A stretch of DNA of 32,981 bases from Clostridiales bacterium (lineage in GTDB: Bacteria > Bacillota > Clostridia > Lachnospirales > Lachnospiraceae): positions 1 to 32,981 of the forward strand of contig JAJBUA010000122.1 of the NCBI GenBank assembly GCA_020860565.1. The letters are read 5' to 3'. A program made the position numbers and the translations under genes. The notes beneath the pieces are model-generated. The model was not told the DNA's origin. It was given only the letters and a program-made list of their open reading frames with translations, and searched no databases. Each line of letters begins with the position of its first letter. Positions within the stretch are counted from its first letter, which is position 1. Positions 24,905-32,058 of this stretch are shown piece by piece.

Positions 24905-24933
24905 ATTATATCCGGTTTTTGCCGGTTGTACAA
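24905..24933 (-). promoter_or_regulatory. Strong promoter of the GIY-YIG gene
   Basis: On the minus strand TTGTAC (24928-24933), a 17-bp spacer and a consensus TATAAT (24905-24910). The spacer holds a small CCGG-N6-CCGG dyad. Transcription would start near 24898, giving a leader of about 24 nt. Confidence 0.75.
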
Positions 24934-25005
24934 ATCTTTTTCACTTGCACACGATTTTGGAAAAGTGAAATCTGCGTTTACACGTAGCAAAAACCGGCGT
25001 ATGTA

Positions 25006-25041
25006 GGAGCTGCTCACGCCTGCAGGACGTGCCGCAGCTCC
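25006..25041 (-). terminator. Possible terminator after the DUF3794 gene
   Basis: A hairpin with an 8-bp stem (GGAGCTGC/GCAGCTCC) strengthened by inner CACG/CGTG pairing; on the minus strand a TTTTT run follows about 14 nt later. The distance to the T run makes termination uncertain. The rest of 24934-25118 has no recognisable gene. Confidence 0.4.
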
Positions 25042-25118
25042 CAGGTCTCCCTGATCTATCTCAAGCATCAGCCGGATGCGGTACACTTCATAGTATTCCT
25101 CATCTGACGTTTTGGTGA

Positions 25119-26705
25119 TTATCGGCCGGCTTCTTTTACCAGAATCAGGCTGTCGCCCGGATGCACGGTTTCTGACGGCAGATGATTGGTCGTAATGATC
25201 GCGTCCATCGAGGTGTGAAAGCGTTTTGCGATATCCCACAGAAGATCGCCCGGCTGAACCAGATAGCCGACAATCCCCGGTATTGCCTGCCATTTCGCAA
25301 TATCTAACGGCAATAATTCTGCTTTACATACGATCGTGCAGCGCTCCGGCTGAAGCACCAGAAGTTCCAGCGTGATGACGGACTTTACCTCTGCCATATC
25401 ACCCCCGGTCAGCGCGACCGTCAGCTGCTCCAGTCCGGTTTCCAGATGCCAGATACTGTCGGCCCGGATCCCCGGCGCTTCTGCTTCATAATGGAAGGGC
25501 ACCATCTCTGTCATGGACTGAACCGGCTGCCGGTCATCATCGGTCAGATACAGAATCTGCAGTTCCAATGCTCCGTCAATCGACAGAACATCTTCTCCCG
25601 GCACGGCTTCATCGATTCTGGCAACGCCGGTGCTGTGGCACACCTGCAGGATCCGCGCGCCGTGATCCATCGATATCTTTTCGGCGATGCGGCATTTCCC
25701 GCTGTTTCTGGTGAGAATCCGATCAAACCGGGCCTCGCCGGTCTCCAGTTCGACTTCCCGATTTGCAGCGTACAGATCTTCCACGATTGCCAGTTCCTGT
25801 TCTTCATACAGACGGACATCCAGCTCTACAACCGCGTCGATACCCAGTTCCCGCATCTCACCGTCATAATCCGGTTTTGCCTCCAGATCCTTATGAATCA
25901 GCCGCACGGAGATCGCCGGAATCATTTCCGCAGCTGCTCCCTGCATCTCGACTTCTCCGGTAAAAGGCAGGCTCTGTTCGATCCACTGAACCAGATCCGG
26001 ATCCCCTTCTCCTTCATAGATGACGAAAACCAGCAGAGACCCTTCCAGATGAATACTGCCGTCCAACGGCCGTACGGTTACCCCGGTCAGACGCATCTCT
26101 GTCCACAGGATCCGATCAATCGCAGGTTTGCTGCCTGACAAGGCAATTTCTTCCTTTACACGGTAAGTATCTTTACGGCGAAGTGCAATAGCCGCGACGG
26201 TCCTTTCTTCCTTACGGATCTCAATCTGCGGTGCCATTTCTCCGGAAGGATCCGCCTCCGGAGGGATGACATCAACCGCCGCCTCACTGTCAAAAAGTGT
26301 TTCCACCCGTATTTCCAGTGTAATGATTGCCTTGATGCTGAGTTTACGTGAATTGATGATATCTGCGTGAAGATCCTCCAGCTTGCCGTGTACACTGACG
26401 TAGTCTCGTTCTTCCAGATCCGGCACATTGACCGCATCCTCAAACGGAAGCAGCCCGCCGAGCATCTGCAGCCCGCCTTCCTCCTTCCGGTAAAGAATGT
26501 GAAAGTCCAGATGCCCGTGCACAGACAGTTTTTCGCTCTGGACCTTCGCCGGTTCCATCTGGATCTCTCCGGAGATTAAAATCACCTGTGCGATGTCGCT
26601 CATGGTATCCGGCACAATAAAATCATCGTCCAGCGTCACCTGTGTATTCACCTGTTTTTTCCAGTGATTCATATGGATATTCTGTTTTTCCAGCTCCAAG
26701 ATCAT
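25119..26705 (-). CDS. DUF3794 (SPOCS) domain protein with C-terminal LysM
   Basis: A 528-residue protein made of repeated DUF3794/SPOCS domains, for example VTLDDDFIVPDTMSDIAQVILISGEI near the N-terminus and a second copy around ARFDRILTRNSGKCRIAEKI, ending in a LysM domain (GYLVQPGDLLWDIAKRFHTSM...HPGDSLILV). In Clostridia this architecture is tied to the spore coat/cortex interface. The start at 26705 (MILELEKQNIHMN) has AGGTGG just upstream and agrees with relatives; the longer start at 26729 has none. It follows a PrcB-like lipoprotein by about 30 bp. It supports a spore-forming ancestry for the organism, though expression in sporulation is not visible from the sequence. Confidence 0.9.
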   Translation of the reverse strand: MILELEKQNIHMNHWKKQVNTQVTLDDDFIVPDTMSDIAQVILISGEIQMEPAKVQSEKLSVHGHLDFHILYRKEEGGLQMLGGLLPFEDAVNVPDLEERDYVSVHGKLEDLHADIINSRKLSIKAIITLEIRVETLFDSEAAVDVIPPEADPSGEMAPQIEIRKEERTVAAIALRRKDTYRVKEEIALSGSKPAIDRILWTEMRLTGVTVRPLDGSIHLEGSLLVFVIYEGEGDPDLVQWIEQSLPFTGEVEMQGAAAEMIPAISVRLIHKDLEAKPDYDGEMRELGIDAVVELDVRLYEEQELAIVEDLYAANREVELETGEARFDRILTRNSGKCRIAEKISMDHGARILQVCHSTGVARIDEAVPGEDVLSIDGALELQILYLTDDDRQPVQSMTEMVPFHYEAEAPGIRADSIWHLETGLEQLTVALTGGDMAEVKSVITLELLVLQPERCTIVCKAELLPLDIAKWQAIPGIVGYLVQPGDLLWDIAKRFHTSMDAIITTNHLPSETVHPGDSLILVKEAGR

Positions 26706-26736
26706 AATCCCACCTCTGCCTTTCTCCATCCTCTTA

Positions 26737-27168
26737 CTACTGGAAAATCACCGGATTTTCCAGATATTCTGTTCTCACGGTGATGTAGGGATAGGATTTC
26801 TCCACACCGGTTTCCTCTCCTTTTGCCGGTCCTTTCAGTTCCGTATCGATCACAATCGAATTTTCCGTCAGATACAGCTCGTTCACACTGATACTGTATC
26901 CGCCTGTCATCTGCTCCCCATATCCGATTACTATGTACAGACCCTGATCGTTACTGTATGTCAACTTAAACGGCGCGGCCTTCTTCTCCGCAATCAGCTC
27001 CGCCAGTTCCTGCGGCAAATCCGCTTCCCCGACTACCGTAAAATCCAGATCCCGCACTTTGTCCTGCGCTGTCCGGTTCACACTGCAGGCCGTCAGCATC
27101 CGGACAAGGCATACCCACGCCAGAAGCGCCAGCGTCAAAAATAACTTCCCGTTTCCGAACCTTCTCAT
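26737..27168 (-). CDS. Putative lipoprotein with PrcB-type C-terminal domain
   Basis: A 143-residue exported protein. The N-terminus (MRRFGNGKLFLTLALLAWVCLVRMLTAC) is a signal peptide with a lipobox L-T-A-C. The C-terminal part, YIVIGYGEQMTGGYSISVNELYL...YPYITVRT, fits the PrcB_C fold, known from the regulatory subunit of a Treponema protease complex. I start at the ATG at 27168, which has GGGAGG 6 nt upstream; the GTG at 27183 overlaps that site. Probably co-transcribed with the DUF3794/LysM gene; function unknown. Confidence 0.75.
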   Translation of the reverse strand: MRRFGNGKLFLTLALLAWVCLVRMLTACSVNRTAQDKVRDLDFTVVGEADLPQELAELIAEKKAAPFKLTYSNDQGLYIVIGYGEQMTGGYSISVNELYLTENSIVIDTELKGPAKGEETGVEKSYPYITVRTEYLENPVIFQ

Positions 27169-27230
27169 CAACTGCCTCCCCACTCCGTTTTTATTAGCAG
27201 TTTATGCGGGGATGCGGCGGATCATTCCAA

Positions 27231-27267
27231 TAAAACAAGCACCTAAACCGTTATGGCTCAGGTGCTT
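27231..27267 (-). terminator. Rho-independent terminator downstream of ssrA
   Basis: On the minus strand AAGCACCT and AGGTGCTT (27260-27267 and 27237-27244) close a long stem with additional inner pairs and are followed by GTTTTATT. It would end the tmRNA precursor. 27268-27401 has no other feature. Confidence 0.75.
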
Positions 27268-27401
27268 ATCTTAATGCCTGAATTCTTTCGAAGCGGTATT
27301 AGCTTCTCCTTCCTAAATAATCGAATCTTCATCTGATAAACCTTTTGATAAACCCGCCATTTCCAACCTCTCGAAAATGGCTTAAAATCAACGTTTTCAA
27401 G

Positions 27402-27738
27402 TGGAGCTGCGGGGATTTGAACCCCGGTCCGAAAATCAATTCCCTGTTCTTCTACTATCATAGTCTGCTGTTTGACATTCCCTCCGCCGTACGGGAACAG
27501 ACACCCTTACGGCTTTAGTAGCTTCATGATACGCCCATATGCGCAAAGCTTAGCATATGTCGTTTCTCACATCGTCGATGCCAGATTCTCAGCGTGTGAG
27601 TGCACTGAGTCTGACAGCAGCCCTTAGGCTGCGTATGCTAAATTATCTTCAGCGTTTAATTTTAATTTTGCCATTTCACGCATCGCATGCGGATAGCTTC
27701 ACCAGCTGCATGACCCCCGTCGAAACCAGTACAACCCC
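27402..27738 (-). ncRNA. ssrA: Transfer-messenger RNA (tmRNA)
   Basis: The 5' end GGGGTTGTACTGGTTTCGAC and the 3' tRNA-like T arm and acceptor (GGTTCAAATCCCCGCAGCTCC plus discriminator A in two adjoining parts) are unmistakable; GGGGTTG pairs with CAGCTCC. CCA is not encoded. The tag ORF (27624-27671) begins with a GCA resume codon and reads AKLKLNAEDNLAYAA followed by TAA. With SmpB (29029-29490) it rescues stalled ribosomes and marks the products for proteolysis. Ends are accurate to a few bases. Confidence 0.95.
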
Positions 27739-27765
27739 TTAACAGGAATCTATGTTACTATTGTC

Positions 27766-27794
27766 ATTTTAATTGGGTCTGCCCCGGTTGTCAA
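27766..27794 (-). promoter_or_regulatory. Promoter of ssrA
   Basis: On the minus strand a consensus TTGACA (27789-27794), a 17-bp spacer and TAAAAT (27766-27771). The start of transcription would be near 27759, about 21 nt before the mature 5' end, leaving a leader for RNase P to remove. Confidence 0.8.
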
Positions 27795-27810
27795 CCGGGC
27801 AGACCCAATT
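27771..27810. repeat. Long GC-rich inverted repeat between ilvE and ssrA
   Basis: Arms of about 18 bp (AATTGGGTCTGCCC plus GGTT and its complement, with one bulged base) enclose a 3-nt loop. It lies 26 bp after the ilvE stop and could end ilvE transcription, although neither side has a clean T run. The -35 box of ssrA is located in its loop. Confidence 0.75.
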
Positions 27811-27835
27811 GTAAGAAAAAGGTAAATTTCAAATA

Positions 27836-28861
27836 TTACAGAATCTTGCGGATCCAGCCTTCCGGAGCTTCGATGGTGCCCATCTGGATACCGGTCAGCG
27901 TATCGTAAAGCTTCTTCGTGATCGGTCCCATCTCTTCCATACCGCTGGCGAAGCAGATCTCCTGGTCATGAGCAACAACCTTGCCTACCGGAGAGATGAC
28001 AGCTGCCGTGCCGCACAGGCCGCACTCTACGAAATCAGACAGTTCCGCGAACTTCACCGGTCTCTGAGTTACCTTCAGGCCCAGATAGTGCTCAGCAACA
28101 TAAACCAGAGAACGTCTGGTGATCGACGGAAGGATCGAATTGGACTTCGGCGTTACAATCTCGCCGTTCTTCGTCACGAACAGGAAGTTCGCGCCGCCGG
28201 TTTCCTCAACATAAGTCCTGCTTGCCGGATCCAGGAACATGTTCTCATCAAAGCCGTTGCTGTGGGCGATAATGTTGGCATGAAGGCTCATCGCGTAATT
28301 CAGTCCTGCCTTGATATGACCGCTGCCGTGAGGAGCCGCACGGTCAAAGTCGCTCACGCAGATCGTCAGCGGACGTGCGCCGCCCTTGAAGTACGGACCT
28401 ACCGGCGTACAGAAGGTACGGAACTGATATTCATCGGCCGGCTTAACGCCGATCACCGATCCTGACGCGAACATATATGGACGGATATACAGCGTAGCCC
28501 CGCTTCCATACGGCGGAACCCAGGCGGCATTTTCCTTAACTACCAGATCGATCGCCTCCAGAAATCTCTCCTTCGGGAACGGCGGCATCTCCAGCCAGGC
28601 TGCAGAATCCATCATACGCTCCGCGTTCATATCCGGCCGGAAGGTTACGATGCTTCCGTCAACCGTTGTATACGCTTTCAGTCCCTCAAAACACTCCTGA
28701 CAATACTGGAGAATACCGGCACACTCATTGATGACTACGTCAGAATCCGAGGTCATCACGCCTTCGCCCCATTTACCATCTTTGTAATTTGCCACATAAC
28801 GCTTGTCTGTCACCATATACGAAAATCCCATATTGCTCCAGTCAAGATTTTTCTTTTCCAT
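27836..28861 (-). CDS. ilvE: Branched-chain amino acid aminotransferase
   Basis: Fold-type IV PLP enzyme of 341 residues that interconverts valine, leucine and isoleucine with their 2-oxo acids, cytoplasmic. Motifs of the BCAT II (eukaryote-like) branch are present: ECFEGLKAY, FRPDMNAERM, LYIRPYMFAS, the Schiff-base Lys184 in GHIKAGLNYA, EETGGANFLFV and GLCGTAAVISPVG. I start at 28861 with GGAGG 8 nt upstream; the start five codons earlier overlaps that site. It has its own strong promoter and a leader carrying a direct repeat. Confidence 0.96.
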   Translation of the reverse strand: MEKKNLDWSNMGFSYMVTDKRYVANYKDGKWGEGVMTSDSDVVINECAGILQYCQECFEGLKAYTTVDGSIVTFRPDMNAERMMDSAAWLEMPPFPKERFLEAIDLVVKENAAWVPPYGSGATLYIRPYMFASGSVIGVKPADEYQFRTFCTPVGPYFKGGARPLTICVSDFDRAAPHGSGHIKAGLNYAMSLHANIIAHSNGFDENMFLDPASRTYVEETGGANFLFVTKNGEIVTPKSNSILPSITRRSLVYVAEHYLGLKVTQRPVKFAELSDFVECGLCGTAAVISPVGKVVAHDQEICFASGMEEMGPITKKLYDTLTGIQMGTIEAPEGWIRKIL

Positions 28862-28894
28862 TGTTGGCTCCTCCATCCTTTTTGTAATATCTGT

Positions 28895-28924
28895 AAACGT
28901 TTATCATCCAAAAAAACGCTTATC
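28895..28924. promoter_or_regulatory. Direct repeat in the ilvE leader, possible operator
   Basis: AAACGTTTATC (28895-28905) and AAACGCTTATC (28914-28924), one mismatch, spaced 19 bp start to start, that is almost two helical turns. They lie at about +10 to +39 of the predicted transcript, a fitting place for a repressor. The first contains the palindrome TAAACGTTTA. Confidence 0.35.
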
Positions 28925-28940
28925 AAATCTGTTGTCACCA

Positions 28941-28969
28941 ATTATAGTCTTATCCCATCGTAAAATCAA
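28941..28969 (-). promoter_or_regulatory. Promoter of ilvE
   Basis: On the minus strand TTGATT (28964-28969), a 17-bp spacer and a perfect TATAAT (28941-28946). Transcription would start near 28934. Confidence 0.75.
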
Positions 28970-29028
28970 TGCCGCATTTTAAAAATTTTACATAATCCTT
29001 TACGTGGCAACAGAACGGAGCGGAAAAG

Positions 29029-29490
29029 TTATCGCAGATTCTGCTTATAATCGCGCTCCACCTCGCGCTTCTGATCTTTTTTAGCCAGTGCTTCGCGCTT
29101 ATCGTAGAGCTTCTTGCCCCGTGCCAGACCGATCTCCACCTTGACCAGACTGCCCTTCAGATACACCTGCAGCGGAACCAGCGTAAATCCTTTTTCCCTG
29201 ACTTTTCCAAACAGCTTGTCAATCTCCCTACGGTGCATCAGCAGCTTGCGGGAACGCAGCGGATCTTTATTAAAAATATTTCCCTTTTCATAAGGATTGA
29301 TGTGCATACCATGGATCCAGATCTCTCCCTCTTCGATACGCACAAACGCTTCCTTGATGCTGCACTGTCCCATGCGAATCGACTTTACTTCCGTACCAAA
29401 AAGCTCGATGCCGCACTCATATTTTTCATCGATAAAATAATCATGGTAAGCCTTTTTATTATTGGCTACCAGCTTGACCGTATCTTTCAC
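29029..29490 (-). CDS. smpB: SsrA-binding protein SmpB
   Basis: A 153-residue OB-fold RNA-binding protein that delivers tmRNA to stalled ribosomes. [32 protein letters not shown] and the C-terminal helix [28 protein letters not shown] are diagnostic; the basic tail that enters the empty mRNA channel is complete. The start is a GTG at 29490 with GGAGAA 8 nt before it. It follows rnr by 32 bp, with its partner RNA ssrA 1.3 kb downstream beyond ilvE. Confidence 0.97.
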   Translation of the reverse strand: MKDTVKLVANNKKAYHDYFIDEKYECGIELFGTEVKSIRMGQCSIKEAFVRIEEGEIWIHGMHINPYEKGNIFNKDPLRSRKLLMHRREIDKLFGKVREKGFTLVPLQVYLKGSLVKVEIGLARGKKLYDKREALAKKDQKREVERDYKQNLR

Positions 29491-29522
29491 TTGTCTTCTC
29501 CTTACTCAACAGGCACTCCCCG

Positions 29523-31652
29523 TTACCACTCGACCTCAGGGACAAACTCAACCGTCCGTGTCAGCCGGTCCGCACCGGTTACAATTACCCGCACTTTCTG
29601 CCCAAGCTTCCAGGTCTTCCCGCTCATCTCTCCGCGAAGTTCCAGATGTTCCTCATCAAAGATGTAATAATCTCCTCTCAGTTCATTCACCCGCACAAGA
29701 CCCTCGACCGTATTGGGCAGTTCCACATAGAATCCCCAGTTCGCCACGCCGGAAACAACTCCGTCAAACGCTTCTCCGATATGACCGGACATATATTCAC
29801 ATTTTTTCAGTTTGACCGTCTCACGCTCTGCTTCCTCCTCGCGGCGCTCCGTCGACGAAGCCTGCACCGATACTCCGGTCAGGATCTTATCATAATGCGC
29901 AATGCGCTCTTCTGTCAGTTCGCCATGCAGACTTTCCCGGATAATCCTGTGGATCTGCAGATCCGGATAACGCCGGATCGGCGATGTAAAATGAGTATAA
30001 TACCGGGCCGCCAGCCCAAAATGGCCGCTGCATACCGGCATATATTTTGCCTGCTTCATCGAGCGCAGCGCCAGACGGGTAATCAGCGCCTCCTCCGGCG
30101 TGCCCTCGATCTTTGTCAGCAGCTTCTGCATCTCCTTGGGGTAAACCTCGCCGTTCTGCATGTGAATCGTATAGCCGAAATTATTGATCAGGATCGCAAA
30201 GCGCCGGATCTTCTCCGGATCCGGATTCTCATGCGTCCGGTATACAAAAGGAAGCTCCCGCCAGAAATAATCTTCTGCCACGGTTTCATTCGCCGCCAGC
30301 ATAAAGTCCTCAATCAGCTTCGTCGCCGCGTTTCGCTCATAGGGCCGGATATCCAGCGGATGGCCCTGAGGATCCAGGATCACCTTTGTCTCCGGAAAAT
30401 CAAAATCAATGGAACCGCGAATTCTCCGGCGTTCCCGCAGGATATCCGACAGTTCCTTCATCAGCATAAAGAGATCGACAAATTCGGAATACTCCTGCAT
30501 CACTGTCTCGTCATGATCCGTGATAATGGCATTAACGGCAGTGTATGTCATCCGGCGATCCACGCGGATCACGGACTCGGTGATCTCATGGCCGATGATC
30601 CGCCCCTGACTGTCAATATCCATGATGCAGCTTAGCGCCAGCCGATCCACGCCCGCATTTAAGGAACAGATCCCGTTGGACAGCTTATGCGGCAGCATCG
30701 GGATCACACGATCGGTCAGGTATACACTGGTGCCCCGCTTTAACGCTTCCGCATCCAGAGGACTTCCCTCTTTTACATAGTGAGAAACATCCGCAATATG
30801 CACACCCAGCTGATATCCCTCCGGCGTCCTCACAAGCGTCACTGCGTCGTCCAGGTCTCTGGCATCCTCGCCGTCGATTGTTACCGTCGGCAGCGTCCGC
30901 AGATCTCTGCGTCCGGCCATTTCTTCTTCGGATACCGTATCCGGCAGTCCGGCAACCTCACGCATCACTTCCTCCGGATACGCTTCCGGCAGGCCGTACG
31001 CGCGGACAATCGAAAGGATGTCCACGCCCGGATCATTCACATGACCCAGAATCTCGATGATCTCTCCCTGCGGATTGCGTCTTTCGCTGCCATATTCGGT
31101 GATCTTCGCCACGACCTTATGCCCATTCACCGCTCCCAGATCCTTCCCCTGAGGAATGAACAGGTCCTGCCGCAGCTTCTGGTTATCCGGAATGACAAAT
31201 CCGTAAGATTTATTCTTCTGATAAAAGCCGACCACAGTCTCATTGGCACGCTCCAGGATCCGCAGGATCTCGCCCTCCGCTCTGCGGCCGGTCCGCGCCG
31301 GCGAAACTGCCGCCATCACCTTATCTCCGTGCATCGCCGACCCGGTTTTCTCCGCCGGGATAAAGATATCCTCCGCCCGGCCTTCCACCGTAACGAATCC
31401 AAAACCCTTTGCCGTACCCGAAAAGGTCCCTGCCAGATGCAAGATCTCCGGTTTCCCATATTTTCCACGTCTGGACAGTTCAATCCTGCCCTCCGCTACC
31501 AGTGCGTCCAGGACTTCTCTCAGCTCATCCCGCTGCTCCCGCGGAATATCCAGCAGCACAGACAGCTCCTTAATCTTCATCGGGGAATACAGCGGGTCCT
31601 GCATGACCTTCCATAACTTTTCTTTTCTCTCTTTTAATAATTCTTCCGTCAT
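29523..31652 (-). CDS. rnr: Ribonuclease R
   Basis: A 709-residue 3'-5' exoribonuclease that degrades structured RNA and works with tmRNA-SmpB in clearing faulty messages. Domain order: N-terminal winged-helix part (about 1-60), two cold-shock domains (about 70-205), the RNB catalytic domain with TIDGEDARDLDDAV (Asp260, 263, 266, 268, 269) and DRVIPMLPHKLSNGICSLN, and a C-terminal S1 domain (about 625-705, GEAFDGVVSGVANWGFYVELP). The Lys-rich tail of some relatives is absent, with the protein ending just after the S1 domain. AAGGAG precedes the ATG. It belongs to the conserved secG-rnr-smpB-ssrA neighbourhood. Confidence 0.97.
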   Translation of the reverse strand: MTEELLKERKEKLWKVMQDPLYSPMKIKELSVLLDIPREQRDELREVLDALVAEGRIELSRRGKYGKPEILHLAGTFSGTAKGFGFVTVEGRAEDIFIPAEKTGSAMHGDKVMAAVSPARTGRRAEGEILRILERANETVVGFYQKNKSYGFVIPDNQKLRQDLFIPQGKDLGAVNGHKVVAKITEYGSERRNPQGEIIEILGHVNDPGVDILSIVRAYGLPEAYPEEVMREVAGLPDTVSEEEMAGRRDLRTLPTVTIDGEDARDLDDAVTLVRTPEGYQLGVHIADVSHYVKEGSPLDAEALKRGTSVYLTDRVIPMLPHKLSNGICSLNAGVDRLALSCIMDIDSQGRIIGHEITESVIRVDRRMTYTAVNAIITDHDETVMQEYSEFVDLFMLMKELSDILRERRRIRGSIDFDFPETKVILDPQGHPLDIRPYERNAATKLIEDFMLAANETVAEDYFWRELPFVYRTHENPDPEKIRRFAILINNFGYTIHMQNGEVYPKEMQKLLTKIEGTPEEALITRLALRSMKQAKYMPVCSGHFGLAARYYTHFTSPIRRYPDLQIHRIIRESLHGELTEERIAHYDKILTGVSVQASSTERREEEAERETVKLKKCEYMSGHIGEAFDGVVSGVANWGFYVELPNTVEGLVRVNELRGDYYIFDEEHLELRGEMSGKTWKLGQKVRVIVTGADRLTRTVEFVPEVEW

Positions 31653-31681
31653 AAAACTCCTTAGAATTTAGAAAATGGTAC

Positions 31682-31711
31682 AAAAAGCACCCCTGTTGCC
31701 AGGAGTGCTTT
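31682..31711 (-). terminator. Terminator between secG and rnr
   Basis: On the minus strand AAAGCACTCCTG pairs with CAGGGGTGCTTT (one G-U pair) around a GCAA loop, followed by TTTG. It lies just after secG; since rnr has no clear promoter in the remaining 30 bp, partial read-through is likely. Confidence 0.75.
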
Positions 31712-31724
31712 ATCTTCCGTATAT

Positions 31725-31952
31725 TTACAGTATGTTCAGCGCAACCGCAAGTATCACAAACAATACCGCCGCCGCCTTGGTGAACCTCTCCAGGTTGCCC
31801 TCCATCGAACGGCCTTTATTTTTTCCCCAGTAGGAATCGGCCATACCCCCGATGGAACCCAGTCCGGCTGATTTTCCTTCCTGAAGCAACACGATCACGG
31901 TCAATGCAACACACAAGATCACGAATATTACGGATAAAATGATTTTCAGCAT
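31725..31952 (-). CDS. secG: Preprotein translocase subunit SecG
   Basis: A 75-residue two-helix membrane protein of the SecYEG channel that eases preprotein export. The first helix (LKIILSVIFVILCVALTVIVLLQ), the loop EGKSAGLGSIGG with GMADSYWGKNKGRSMEGNLERFTK, and the second helix (AAAVLFVILAVALNIL) are typical; the length is normal. I start at 31952, which has AGGAGG 9 nt upstream; the in-frame start at 31976 has none. It has its own promoter and a terminator right after it. Confidence 0.95.
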   Translation of the reverse strand: MLKIILSVIFVILCVALTVIVLLQEGKSAGLGSIGGMADSYWGKNKGRSMEGNLERFTKAAAVLFVILAVALNIL

Positions 31953-31984
31953 CCGAATGCACCTCCTGATAGTCAAACAAAATA

Positions 31985-32013
31985 ATCATACCATAGCAAG
32001 TCTGAAAACGCAA
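31985..32013 (-). promoter_or_regulatory. Promoter of secG
   Basis: On the minus strand TTGCGT (32008-32013), a 17-bp spacer and TATGAT (31985-31990) with an extended TGG before the -10. Transcription would begin near 31978. Confidence 0.55.
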
Positions 32014-32058
32014 GCGATAAATCCGGATTCTTTGCCATTTTTCAGATTTTCCTGCCGG

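Noticed and set aside
24712-25293. A 193-codon minus-strand ORF overlapping the GIY-YIG and DUF3794 genes
   Set aside because: Its ends lie in other frames of two clear genes and the middle part (about 24890-25110) has a terminator-like hairpin and a promoter; the protein has no known family features.
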